From an uncultured Clostridia bacterium (GTDB taxonomy: Bacteria; Bacillota; Clostridia; TANB77; CAG-508), in the NCBI GenBank assembly GCA_948676835.1, contig CAPOZU010000003.1:62001-126000 (forward strand): a stretch of DNA of 64,000 nucleotides. The letters run 5' to 3'. A model generated the notes under the pieces. That model did not search any database and was not told the DNA's origin. It was given only the letters and a program-made list of their open reading frames with translations. Below are positions 18,733-27,653 of the stretch, piece by piece. Position 1 is the stretch's first letter. Each line of letters starts with the position of its first letter. A program made the translations under genes and the position numbers.

Positions 18733-20559
18733 TTAAATATTTTCTTCTTCAATTACTGTATCAGTTTCTTTATTTTGAACTTCAATATTTTCATCTTGAA
18801 TATCTATAGTCTCATCATTCTCTATTGGTGTTTCTTCTGTAGTTGCCTCATTCATTTGTTCACTGTTCGATACACTTTTACTTGTACTTCCAACAATTAT
18901 ATTACCTGTATTAGTACATCCTTCTTTTGTTAATTTTCCTTTTGTAGACATATTTCCTACAAAAGCATCCACATATCCATTAGCTCTTACTTCTCCACTA
19001 TTATGTGAATTTTTAAGTATTATTGTAGCACCTCCTGAGTTATCTTTTCCTACTAAACCTCCTGTTCCAGCCCACTTAGATGATGGCCCAGTTGAAATTA
19101 TTGTACCTGTATTTCTACTGTTAGTTACTGTTAAAACTGCATCATTTACAATTCCAACCAATCCGCCAGTTGTAGCAATATTTGTTATATTAGCATTATT
19201 AGTACAATTATCCATCACTATATTACTTTTTGGCATTACCTGTCCAATAATTCCTCCTACTGAAATACTACTTGAGCTATCAGTTATATTTACATTGCTA
19301 TGGCAATTTATGATACTGCAATTTCCTAAAGCACCACCTACAAAACCACCACAGTCTTTTACAACATTATAATTTCCTGAAAGTGTTAAATTTTTTATTG
19401 TAGCATTACTTATATATCTAAATAATCCCATTCTCTTATTATCATCAGATTCAGATATATCAGTTATTGATATACTATCAATTCTTTTATTATCACCATC
19501 ATATATTCCTTGAAATGGAGTTGCTTGCAAACCTATCATGATAAACTCAGAATTTGTAAAATCTAAATCTTTTATTTGCTTAATATACATGTTTGCAAAA
19601 GTATTCCCTGTATTTACATTTTGAGCAAGTCTTGTAATATCTTCTATTTGACTTACTAAATATGGATTTGCTTCTGTTCCTTCTGTTCTCAATCCAAAGT
19701 CGTAATTCGTTATTGTTGGGAATACTTGAAGCTTAACTCCTGAAACTTTACTTTTAGACTCTGATTCAACCTGTTTTATTATAACTTCATATTCTTTATT
19801 AGTTTGAAGTTTTCCTAAAATTTCTTTTATACTTTTTTCTATTGTTTTACTCTGCTGAGGCTCCATCATTATTGTGTCTACAATGTTATTTTCAATCATT
19901 AAATTTAAATTCATTGGAGCATAATTATTATTGGTAATATCAATTTGAAGTTTATCCTTTTCTGCATTATAAATCATTATTTTATTTGCATTAGTTACTA
20001 TATTATTTATATCTGGAGTTCCATCTGGATTAGTTCCTTTAACAAATTTAAAATTTAAATATGAATTTAGAATATAGTTACTTGAGATGAGATTATCCTT
20101 ATAATGGAATTTTATTGAAAAAGTAATTTGTTGTTTGCTTAATACTATATCTCCCTTTTTTAATCCTTCTAGTTCGTAAACTATATTAAGATTATCATAA
20201 AATTCTTCGTTATATTGGGCAGAATTAAATGTGTATGGTACATCACTATTATTATACATAGTGATATTATATGTAATAGAACTGTCTGCTGAATTTTTAA
20301 GGAATACTGTACTATATAATGTTGTTTGATAATACTGATGTATTATTGAATTTTCTGTATCCGCATTTATATTTGTACTATATTCAACATTTGATATATA
20401 TATATCACTTTGAGGTACTGCAGTTACCTTACCATCAATATCTAATGTAATAGCTTCAAATGTTGCATACCCAATGGACAGAAAAAATGTTGATAAAATT
20501 ATGAATCCTAAAATTATAAAGTGTAACCTCTGTTTCCCATCTTTATACTTTTTGTTCAT
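18733..20559 (-). CDS. SipW-type exported surface protein with GLUG repeats
   Basis: The N terminus carries a signal of SipW-substrate type (FIILGFIILSTFFLSIGYATF). A TasA/CalY-like beta domain follows to about residue 270. Residues about 310-530 contain several GLUG-type turns (GGFVGGALGNC, GGIIGQVMPKSN, GGLVGIVNDA, GGLVGKDNSGG), found in adhesins and bacterial surface proteins. The tail is acidic, with no LPXTG seen. It overlaps the next upstream gene by 17 bases, so both are translated from one mRNA. Likely a surface fibre or matrix protein. Confidence 0.75.
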   Translation of the reverse strand: MNKKYKDGKQRLHFIILGFIILSTFFLSIGYATFEAITLDIDGKVTAVPQSDIYISNVEYSTNINADTENSIIHQYYQTTLYSTVFLKNSADSSITYNITMYNNSDVPYTFNSAQYNEEFYDNLNIVYELEGLKKGDIVLSKQQITFSIKFHYKDNLISSNYILNSYLNFKFVKGTNPDGTPDINNIVTNANKIMIYNAEKDKLQIDITNNNYAPMNLNLMIENNIVDTIMMEPQQSKTIEKSIKEILGKLQTNKEYEVIIKQVESESKSKVSGVKLQVFPTITNYDFGLRTEGTEANPYLVSQIEDITRLAQNVNTGNTFANMYIKQIKDLDFTNSEFIMIGLQATPFQGIYDGDNKRIDSISITDISESDDNKRMGLFRYISNATIKNLTLSGNYNVVKDCGGFVGGALGNCSIINCHSNVNITDSSSSISVGGIIGQVMPKSNIVMDNCTNNANITNIATTGGLVGIVNDAVLTVTNSRNTGTIISTGPSSKWAGTGGLVGKDNSGGATIILKNSHNSGEVRANGYVDAFVGNMSTKGKLTKEGCTNTGNIIVGSTSKSVSNSEQMNEATTEETPIENDETIDIQDENIEVQNKETDTVIEEENI

Positions 20560-21643
20560 CCATTTTCCTCATTTCTTTATCTTCATCAACTTTTCCAGCT
20601 GATAACACTTGTTGTTTTATGCTTATTGAATAAAAATATAATATTTTATTTGGTGTTGGAATAGCAAAACATGTTACAGATTTTTCTTTATTTTCAATCA
20701 TTATAATTGGTAATTGCATAGTATCTCTTATTTCAAGTAAATCTGTAAACTTTTGAACTTTTAATATTTGATATCCTTTCATATTAAAATCATCATCTAA
20801 TTTTGAAATACAACTATCATAATTGCTCATAATTTTTCTTAACTCATTATTATATCTTTCTTCATCTGTTTCAGTTTTCTTTACATATCCTACTAGAGCT
20901 ACTGCCAATAAAGCATCCACTATTACCATACAAGATCCTGCTATTGTCATTATTTTTCCTATGCTTGAATATTTTTTTACTTCTATTAAATTACTTTCTG
21001 ATAAATCATAATTTGTATCAATAGCAATTGTATTTGTTGTTAAAGGAATTTCCAAACTCATAACTTTAAAATCTTGTTTTGAAAATTTCTCATTAATTCC
21101 TTTTACTCCCATTTTTAAGTCTACATTTAATTTACAACTAACATTTTTTAAATCATATGTTGATACAAATTGCTTTATTAAATTATTATATTTATTAAAA
21201 TCTATATTAATATTTTCTGCAATTTCTAGATTCCCCTCATTTGATCCTTTTTTTTCACCTACTAAATCTTCGGAAAAAGTATATACACTTTTATTATTTT
21301 TTTCTTCTGAAACATCTACTGTAGCTACAACTTTATAATTATATTCATATTCATGGTCTAAACTAAAATTATAGTTAAAATCAGCATTTATATTTTCTAT
21401 TAGGTTAGCAATATATTGATTTCCTTTTTCAAGATATGGATTTTTATAATATTCGTTTTGCTTTAGCATTACTTTAAATTCAAGATTTTTATTATCATTA
21501 TATTGAACATATTTTTTTCTATTTTTGTTTAATCCAATTCTTATAAATAATATTGAAATAATCAGAATAATAACTAAAATTACTATTCCAATATTAATAC
21601 TATTTTTCCTATTATCTTCAATCCACTCTTTTATTTTTCTCAT
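20543..21643 (-). CDS. DUF5305-like membrane protein of the SipW locus
   Basis: The 366-residue protein has an N-terminal membrane helix (IGIVILVIILIISILFI) and an extracytoplasmic domain with LKQNEYYKNPYL and NQYIANLIENI, resembling DUF5305 proteins that often neighbour signal peptidase I genes. A second membrane helix lies near residue 235 (IAGSCMVIVDALLAVALVGYV) before a cytosolic tail. A role in assembling or exporting the SipW substrates is inferred from position only. Confidence 0.7.
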   Translation of the reverse strand: MRKIKEWIEDNRKNSINIGIVILVIILIISILFIRIGLNKNRKKYVQYNDNKNLEFKVMLKQNEYYKNPYLEKGNQYIANLIENINADFNYNFSLDHEYEYNYKVVATVDVSEEKNNKSVYTFSEDLVGEKKGSNEGNLEIAENINIDFNKYNNLIKQFVSTYDLKNVSCKLNVDLKMGVKGINEKFSKQDFKVMSLEIPLTTNTIAIDTNYDLSESNLIEVKKYSSIGKIMTIAGSCMVIVDALLAVALVGYVKKTETDEERYNNELRKIMSNYDSCISKLDDDFNMKGYQILKVQKFTDLLEIRDTMQLPIIMIENKEKSVTCFAIPTPNKILYFYSISIKQQVLSAGKVDEDKEMRKMDEQKV

Positions 21644-21667
21644 ATGTTTCCTCTTCTTTAAAAGATT

Positions 21668-22789
21668 TTATTTGTTAAATAATTCGTTAACCCAAATTGT
21701 TGGCCACCCTATATCTATAATTTTAAATTTAACTATTCCTAAAATATCTTTATTAGTTCTATAGCCTTCATCTTTTTGTTCATTATTTGTTCCTTTTGTA
21801 TGATATATTATTTCATTATTTTTTAATTGCACATCTTCTATAGCATGTATTGTTTTTATATCATCTTTTAAAAATATAATTACTTGTCCTTTTTCTAATT
21901 GTTCATCTTCAAATCTTTTATATACAACTGCATCACCTTTATCTATAGTTCCAGCCATAGATGAACTTCCTACAACTAATATTCCATATTTAAATTTGCA
22001 TGAAACCAACATTACTATAGATGTAACTAAAACAATACTTATAATTAGTGAAATTATATTTGTTTTTTCTCTTTTTGCCATTTTTTTAAATTTATTATTT
22101 TCAAATAAATCATCTATAATTATATAAGTGATATATGGAAATATTATTTTATATATTGATTGAAAAAAGATATAGATATCTGGTAATACTCCAAAAATAT
22201 AAATATATATTCCTGTTATCACTCTATATAATATATTAGGAAATAATCCATATTTTTTTACTATATAATTGCATAATAAATTAACACTGATACTTGGAAT
22301 AGTAATATATCCTACTAAAACTAATATTTCACTTAAATCCCATACTTTATATAAATTAGTAAATATTGATATTTCAGCAAGTACTAATGCAATTGTTATA
22401 ATTATAGTATTCTTTTTACTTTCTTTAGTAACAAAAATTTGTCTTATTATCTCTGAAAAAATTATAATTATAATATATGGTAAAGCTGTACTTAAAATTA
22501 CTTTTCTATTTGCATTTATATTCTTATAAAATCCAGTAAAAATACCTATTATATAAAGAATTAATATTTGCAATATAGATAATCCTATTATTAAAATTAA
22601 AAGCTTTCGTTTATTTTTATTATCAACTTTTCTAAATTTTAATATTTTTGTAAGTACAAATGTATATACTATAAAGAAAAATGTTAATACTAATTTTTGA
22701 ATTTCTGCATTTAGCAAAAAAAGGTTAAAGAAAGTTACAATAACAATTATTAATAATAATGTGTTTTCTATTACTTTATCTTTTTTCAT
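21668..22789 (-). CDS. SipW/ER-type signal peptidase with a polytopic N-terminal region
   Basis: The C-terminal 120 residues form an S26B signal peptidase: VVGSSSMAGTI with the catalytic serine, GDAVVYKRF, then KTIHAIEDV with histidine where the bacterial P-type enzyme has lysine, and HTKGTNNEQKDEGYR. This Ser-His arrangement is that of SipW. The first 250 residues carry about seven membrane helices, many more than SipW of Bacillus. It should process the three SipW-type substrates encoded around it. Confidence 0.82.
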   Translation of the reverse strand: MKKDKVIENTLLLIIVIVTFFNLFLLNAEIQKLVLTFFFIVYTFVLTKILKFRKVDNKNKRKLLILIIGLSILQILILYIIGIFTGFYKNINANRKVILSTALPYIIIIIFSEIIRQIFVTKESKKNTIIITIALVLAEISIFTNLYKVWDLSEILVLVGYITIPSISVNLLCNYIVKKYGLFPNILYRVITGIYIYIFGVLPDIYIFFQSIYKIIFPYITYIIIDDLFENNKFKKMAKREKTNIISLIISIVLVTSIVMLVSCKFKYGILVVGSSSMAGTIDKGDAVVYKRFEDEQLEKGQVIIFLKDDIKTIHAIEDVQLKNNEIIYHTKGTNNEQKDEGYRTNKDILGIVKFKIIDIGWPTIWVNELFNK

Positions 22790-22827
22790 AGATCATGCCT
22801 TTCTTTAACTATTTTTTACCAAACGTA

Positions 22828-23346
22828 TTAGTTAGCTTTTGGAGTTGCTGTTACCTTTGCTGTTATTGTTGCTGTTTCATTTTCTCCTACTACTGTTTTT
22901 AATAGCTCTGTAGAAACTTTAACATATGTTTTTGCTCCTACTGCAAGTTCAGTATTTGTAACTTCACTTCCATCTTGATTGCACATCATAGCAGTTGCTT
23001 TAAACACTTCTGGTTTTGTTGAATTAACTTCAACAGTTACAGAACCTGCAACTATATCTGTACTTCCATTTTCTATTTCAAGAATTGCATATTTTGAATC
23101 ACCTTTTGTTGTTAAATCATTAAAATTAACTGTTGCTTCTGTGGATCTTGCTTCTACAGTTACATCTGCAGTTGTATCAGGAGTTTTTACTCCTGTAAAA
23201 TATACTTTAAAATTTTCTTGATTTGCAGCTGCACTAGCAGTACCAGTTATTCTTAATTCTACATTTGATATAACAGCATAACCAATTCCCATAAATATTA
23301 CTATAAGAACTATAATTCCTAATATTACTCTTTTTTGTTTATTCAT
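22828..23346 (-). CDS. TasA/CalY-like SipW-dependent exported protein
   Basis: The 172-residue protein has a SipW-type signal (MNKQKRVILGIIVLIVIFMG, then IGYAVISNVEL) and one beta-rich domain of the same family as the N-terminal domain of the GH3 fusion. It is first in the minus-strand operon that continues with the signal peptidase. A strong AAAGGAGGTG ribosome site suggests high expression, as for a major surface or fibre subunit. Confidence 0.78.
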   Translation of the reverse strand: MNKQKRVILGIIVLIVIFMGIGYAVISNVELRITGTASAAANQENFKVYFTGVKTPDTTADVTVEARSTEATVNFNDLTTKGDSKYAILEIENGSTDIVAGSVTVEVNSTKPEVFKATAMMCNQDGSEVTNTELAVGAKTYVKVSTELLKTVVGENETATITAKVTATPKAN

Positions 23347-23402
23347 TTGTTTTCACCTCCTTTTATATTTTCATTTGTATAACATTTTTGCATATGTTTT
23401 TA

Positions 23403-23450
23403 GATATACATTTGTATATATCATAATATATGTTGTAGAATAATACAACA
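23403..23450. promoter_or_regulatory. Second copy of the SipW-locus operator, with adjacent hairpin
   Basis: 23403-23436 repeats the 16943-16974 sequence with few mismatches, including the ATATACA..TGTATAT dyad and ATAATATATGTTGT. The overlapping 23431-23450 is a perfect 7-bp dyad, TGTTGTA and TACAACA. It lies about 60 bases upstream of the 172-aa gene. Confidence 0.55.
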
Positions 23451-23514
23451 TTTTTACTTATAATGTCATTTAATTGTCACACACATGTAATTTTTGTAAT
23501 TTAAATAAACATAA

Positions 23515-23548
23515 CAGAAAAGCCAGTGCTATTGCACCGGCCTTTCTG
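23515..23548 (-). terminator. Terminator of the 56-aa cassette gene
   Basis: CAGAAA..GCC..GTGC pairs with GCAC..GGC..TTTCTG around a TATT loop. The GC-rich inner stem is unlike native terminators here. Confidence 0.6.
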
Positions 23549-23632
23549 TTTTTATTCATTCCTAAATCATAACTACCATTTAACAATTTTCATGATACAT
23601 TCATGCACAACTGTACTTTTTAGGATGAACTA

Positions 23633-23803
23633 TCACCTCAAAGTTGTATCAATTTCACCGCATAAACGTCTTACTTCAGACATAAATTCGTCAAATCTCC
23701 GTTGTTCTCTTAAGTGCTGTGATATCATCATACCGATGAATAATAAAGCAAAACACAAAAAAACTAACATTACAATTACAAAGCAAATGTTTTCAGTTGT
23801 CAT
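23633..23803 (-). CDS. 56-residue single-pass membrane protein (cassette gene)
   Basis: This short ORF begins MTTENICFVIVMLVFLC and continues with a hydrophobic helix to about residue 27, then a charged cytosolic tail (HLREQRRFDEFMSEVRRL). A GGGAGATGG ribosome site precedes the ATG, and a TTGAAA-17-TATAAT promoter and a GC-rich hairpin frame it. It has one in-frame CGG (23701-23699) as Arg. Function unknown. Confidence 0.6.
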   Translation of the reverse strand: MTTENICFVIVMLVFLCFALLFIGMMISQHLREQRRFDEFMSEVRRLCGEIDTTLR

Positions 23804-23921
23804 TTTTCCATCTCCCTATGTGGTATTGTTTACGAGTTACTATCTAAACTAATTTTGAGGTATTCCTCAGTATTAGTAAATACAGGGATTATATGCTATA
23901 TTTAAATATTACATATACAAT

Positions 23922-23950
23922 ATTATAGCATAAATCGCTATTTTTTTCAA
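23922..23950 (-). promoter_or_regulatory. Promoter of the 56-aa gene
   Basis: On the minus strand TTGAAA (23950-23945) and TATAAT (23927-23922) are 17 bases apart. It gives a 5' leader of roughly 110 bases. Confidence 0.6.
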
Positions 23951-23974
23951 TTTAACCACAGTTTTACTAAGCAG

Positions 23975-24002
23975 AATGGCCGGTGCCATCGCACCAGCCA
24001 TT
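23975..24002 (-). terminator. GC-rich terminator of the 124-aa cassette gene
   Basis: AATGGC and GGTGC pair with GCACC and GCCATT around CATC, with one mismatch. It is similar in design to the hairpin at 23515-23548. Confidence 0.6.
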
Positions 24003-24026
24003 CCAATGTCACATTATTTACTTGTT

Positions 24027-24401
24027 TTAGATAATGACTGCAATCAGCAAGATTGTTGCAACTACAGCCAAAAAGTTTGCTCCTCCTTCGTGCATCCCTC
24101 CTCTTACAAGTGAATTCCGAGTTCCAGAATAGAACACAGGAATGAATAATAGAAGATGCCTGAGAGCCCAGCCAATTGCAGAAATAAGGGTTCTTCCGAC
24201 GTATCCAAGTGCACTAATAATTGCATTGCACACAGTGCCCAGAATGCTGAAATTCGCCCTAATACCAACTGCTGCCACCAGGATTGTGAGTCCAACACAC
24301 ATAATGATAATAGGCATTGCAGCATTGATCAGCACAGTCAGGAAGTTTCCCATTTGGGGGAAGACCACGTGGGTAAGAAACATCCAACAAGCAATTAACA
24401 T
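24027..24401 (-). CDS. Polytopic small membrane protein (cassette gene)
   Basis: The 124 residues contain three or four hydrophobic helices (AAMPIIIMCVGLTILVAAVG, IGWALRHLLLFIPVFY, FLAVVATILLIAVII) with a short Arg/Gly-rich loop. I do not recognise the family. The codon mixture is more GC-rich than in neighbours, with one in-frame CGG (24119-24117) as Arg. It is a stand-alone unit with its own hairpin and an upstream 14-bp palindrome. Confidence 0.55.
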   Translation of the reverse strand: MLIACWMFLTHVVFPQMGNFLTVLINAAMPIIIMCVGLTILVAAVGIRANFSILGTVCNAIISALGYVGRTLISAIGWALRHLLLFIPVFYSGTRNSLVRGGMHEGGANFLAVVATILLIAVII

Positions 24402-24450
24402 TTTTCACCTTTACCTTTCAAAACCATATGTTTATAGTTATCTATATATA

Positions 24451-24464
24451 CACACAATTGTGTG
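24451..24464. promoter_or_regulatory. 14-bp palindrome in the promoter region of the 124-aa gene
   Basis: CACACAATTGTGTG is a perfect dyad about 50 bases upstream of the start, in an AT-rich promoter-like stretch. It may be a repressor site. Confidence 0.4.
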
Positions 24465-24597
24465 ATTATAAAGGGTTAAGGATATTTAAATTTATAAAAA
24501 ATAGACGAATCTATGTAACTTCATTTTAGCACCGTTTACATAAAAAGTCAATTGAATAAAGCGTAACTATAATATAAATTATAATTACGCTTTACTT

Positions 24598-27189
24598 CTA
24601 TTTTATAAATAATTGATTATCCCTGCTATCAATTACAATTTTACTCATAGGTAATATTTCTTGTGTTAATATTTTTTCTGCAATTAAAGTTTCTAATTTT
24701 TTTCTAACAAATCTTTTTAACGGTCTTGCACCATAAATTTCATCATATCCATTATCTATTAAATATTCTTTTGCCGAATCAGTTAATTCTAATGTTATAT
24801 GTTTATCTTCTAATCTATTTTCTAAATCTTTAATTAATAATTCAAGTATTCTAGCAATTTCATCTTTCTTTAATGGTTTATAAAATACTATTTCATCTAA
24901 ACGATTTAAAAATTCTGGTCTAAATGATCTTTTTAGTAAATTCTCAACTTTTTCTTTTGCCTCTTCAGAGATTTCTCCTTCACTATTTATGCCTTCTAAT
25001 ATGAAATCAGAACCTAAATTTGAAGTTAATATAATAATTGTATTTTTAAAATCTACTGTTCTACCTTGTGAATCTGTTATACGTCCATCATCTAGCACTT
25101 GTAATAAAATATTGAATACATCTGGATGTGCTTTTTCTATTTCATCAAATAATACTACTGAATATGGTTTTCTTCTAACTGCTTCTGTTAATTGTCCTCC
25201 TTCTTCATATCCTACATATCCTGGAGGTGCACCGATCAATCTTGATACTGAATATTTTTCCATATATTCAGACATATCAATTCTTATCATATTATGCTCA
25301 TCATCAAATAAGCTTTCTGCTAAACTTTTTGCAAGTTCTGTTTTACCAACACCTGTTGGACCTAAAAACATAAATGAACCTATTGGTTTTTTTGGATCAC
25401 TTATCCCTGCTCTTGAACGCATAATTGCCTCAGATACATCTTGAACTGCTTCATCTTGACCAATTACTCTTTTATGAAGTATTTCTTTTAGATGAAGTAT
25501 TTTTTCCCTTTCACCTTCCATAAGTTTGCTTACTGGTATTCCTGTCCATCTTGAAATAATTTCAGCAATTTCATCATCTGTTACTTTATTTCTTAATAAT
25601 CCATTTTCTATGTTTTCTTCGTATATATCTTCTTGTTTTTCTAATTCTTTTTGAAGTTCTGGTAATTTTCCATATTTAAGTTCTGCTGCTTTATTTAGTT
25701 CATAATTTCTTTCTGCTTTTTCAATTTCTCCATTTACTTTTTCTATTTCCTCACGTAGCTTTTGAACTTTTTCAAGAACAACTTTTTCATTTTCCCATTT
25801 AGCTTTCATAGCTTCAAATTTAGTTCTTAATTCAGATTTTTCCTTTTGAAGATTTAATAAACGTTTTTTGGAAATTTCATCTGTTTCTTTACTTAGTGCA
25901 GCTTCTTCTATTTCAAGTTGCATTATTTTTCTTGAAACTTCATCAAGATCAAGTGGCATTGAATTCATTTCCATTTTTATTGTTGAACATGCTTCATCAA
26001 CTAAATCAATAGCTTTATCTGGTAAGAATCTATCTGAAATATATCTATGTGATAAAGTAGCTGCAGCAATTAAACTACTATCTGCAATTTTAACTCCATG
26101 ATATACTTCATATCTTTCTTTTAGTCCTCTTAAAATTGATATTGTATCTTCTACTGTTGGTTCATCTACTAAAACTGTTTGGAAACGTCTTTCTAGAGCC
26201 TTATCTTTTTCTATATATTCTCTATACTCATTTAATGTTGTTGCACCTATGCAATGAAGTTCTCCACGTGCAAGCATTGGTTTTAAAAGATTTCCTGCAT
26301 CCATTGCACCATCAGTTTTACCTGCACCTACTATTGTATGAAGTTCATCTATAAATAAAATGATTTTTCCTTCACTTTTTTTAACTTCTTGAAGTACTGC
26401 TTTTAATCTTTCTTCAAATTCTCCTCTATATTTAGCACCAGCAACTAGTGAACCCATATCAAGTGAAAAAATTGTACAGTCTTTTAATCCTTCTGGAACA
26501 TCTCCTCTAACTATTCTTAAAGCTAACCCTTCTGCAATAGCCGTTTTACCAACACCAGGTTCACCTATTAAACATGGATTATTTTTAGTTTTTCTAGAAA
26601 GAATTCTAATAACATTTCTTATTTCTGAATCTCTTCCTATTACTGGATCTAGTTTTTGTTCACGTGCTAGAGCTACTAAATCTTGACCATATTTCTTTAA
26701 TACGTTATAAGTACTTTCTGGATTATCTGATGTTACTCTAGTATTCCCTCTAACTTTTGATAAGGCTTTTAAAAAATCATTTTTGTTTAATTTATATCTA
26801 TTAAATAATTCTTTAATTTCTTTATTAGGATTATCGAATAAAGCAAGCATTATATGTTCTACTGAAACATATTCATCTTGCATTTTATTTGCAATTTGTT
26901 CAGAATTTGCAAGTACTAAATCTACATCTTGTGCAACATAAATAGAATCTGCTGACCTTGCTCCTCCTGTCATTCTTGGTTTATTTTGTACTTCTTTCTT
27001 TAAATCATTTTCAAATCCATCTGCAATTCCTATTTTCTTTAATAGTTCCTTTATTAAGCTATCTTCTTGTTCTAATAATGCAAGTAAAAGATGTTCTTCT
27101 TCAATTTGAGAACATTGATTTTGAACAGCTAAATTTTGGGCATTTTGTATTGCTTCTAAAGATTTTTGAGTAAATTTTTGAGCATTCAT
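24598..27189 (-). CDS. clpB: ClpB disaggregase
   Basis: Full-length (863 aa) Hsp100: N domain with two Clp repeats, first AAA+ domain with GEPGVGKTAIAEG and LFIDELHTIVGAG, a long middle coiled coil (about residues 400-525), and second AAA+ domain with GPTGVGKTELAK and VLFDEIEKAHPDV. It resolubilises aggregated proteins with DnaK. It is stress controlled here, with a CIRCE-like site over its promoter. Confidence 0.96.
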   Translation of the reverse strand: MNAQKFTQKSLEAIQNAQNLAVQNQCSQIEEEHLLLALLEQEDSLIKELLKKIGIADGFENDLKKEVQNKPRMTGGARSADSIYVAQDVDLVLANSEQIANKMQDEYVSVEHIMLALFDNPNKEIKELFNRYKLNKNDFLKALSKVRGNTRVTSDNPESTYNVLKKYGQDLVALAREQKLDPVIGRDSEIRNVIRILSRKTKNNPCLIGEPGVGKTAIAEGLALRIVRGDVPEGLKDCTIFSLDMGSLVAGAKYRGEFEERLKAVLQEVKKSEGKIILFIDELHTIVGAGKTDGAMDAGNLLKPMLARGELHCIGATTLNEYREYIEKDKALERRFQTVLVDEPTVEDTISILRGLKERYEVYHGVKIADSSLIAAATLSHRYISDRFLPDKAIDLVDEACSTIKMEMNSMPLDLDEVSRKIMQLEIEEAALSKETDEISKKRLLNLQKEKSELRTKFEAMKAKWENEKVVLEKVQKLREEIEKVNGEIEKAERNYELNKAAELKYGKLPELQKELEKQEDIYEENIENGLLRNKVTDDEIAEIISRWTGIPVSKLMEGEREKILHLKEILHKRVIGQDEAVQDVSEAIMRSRAGISDPKKPIGSFMFLGPTGVGKTELAKSLAESLFDDEHNMIRIDMSEYMEKYSVSRLIGAPPGYVGYEEGGQLTEAVRRKPYSVVLFDEIEKAHPDVFNILLQVLDDGRITDSQGRTVDFKNTIIILTSNLGSDFILEGINSEGEISEEAKEKVENLLKRSFRPEFLNRLDEIVFYKPLKKDEIARILELLIKDLENRLEDKHITLELTDSAKEYLIDNGYDEIYGARPLKRFVRKKLETLIAEKILTQEILPMSKIVIDSRDNQLFIK

Positions 27190-27336
27190 AATTTTCCTCC
27201 TTTACTCGTTTTTCTCGTATCATATATCTTAATATATTGAATTTTCTATGGCGAGAAAGACAGTTATTTATTATTTCTAATTAATATTAATTTTATTTAT
27301 TGTTATAATATTATTAGATATTATTCATCAAAAAAT

Positions 27337-27365
27337 ATTATAGCATTCGTTTTTAGCAAAGTCAA
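27337..27365 (-). promoter_or_regulatory. clpB sigma-A promoter
   Basis: On the minus strand TTGACT (27365-27360) and TATAAT (27342-27337) are exactly 17 bases apart. The untranslated leader would be about 140 bases. Confidence 0.8.
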
Positions 27366-27379
27366 TATGAGAGTGCTAA
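27353..27379. promoter_or_regulatory. CIRCE-like HrcA operator over the clpB -35 box
   Basis: TTAGCAAAG, nine bases, then GAGTGCTAA. The right half is a perfect CIRCE half-site, the left matches 6 of 9, and the spacing of nine is canonical. It also lies only 11 bases upstream of the -35 of the divergent gene pair, so it might affect both. Confidence 0.65.
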
Positions 27380-27389
27380 TTTTATTAAC

Positions 27390-27418
27390 TTGCTCAAAAT
27401 TTTCATATGTGGTATAAT
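27390..27418 (+). promoter_or_regulatory. Promoter of the zeta-toxin pair
   Basis: TTGCTC (27390-27395) and TATAAT (27413-27418) have a 17-base spacer and are followed by a GGAAGGA ribosome site before 27444. Confidence 0.65.
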
Positions 27419-27443
27419 ATAACAAAAGTGGAAGGATTTATAT

Positions 27444-27653
27444 ATGGAAAAAAGTATAAAATTTACATTAGTTGTTGATAAACTAGATAGAAGAATATCA
27501 AAACTAAATATTAAAATTTCAAAAGATTCTAATAATGTAGAATTGCAAAAAGAACTTGAAGAACTTTTAAATGATAAAAATATTCTTTACAAAGGAAATA
27601 GTAATGATGTTGAAAAAATAATAGAAAAATATGGAGATACATTTAATGAATAA
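27444..27653 (+). CDS. Small coiled-coil protein, candidate antitoxin
   Basis: This 69-residue helical, charged protein (KLDRRISKLNIKISKD, ELQKELEELLNDKN) has no recognised domain. It precedes the zeta-type kinase and overlaps its start by 8 bases, the layout of a toxin-antitoxin operon. Antitoxin function is inferred; epsilon antitoxins are somewhat longer. Confidence 0.5.
   Translation: MEKSIKFTLVVDKLDRRISKLNIKISKDSNNVELQKELEELLNDKNILYKGNSNDVEKIIEKYGDTFNE

Noticed and set aside
20543..20559. Frameshift between the GLUG and DUF5305-like genes
   Set aside because: The 17-base overlap has a normal start and signal peptide for the downstream gene, so this is translational coupling.
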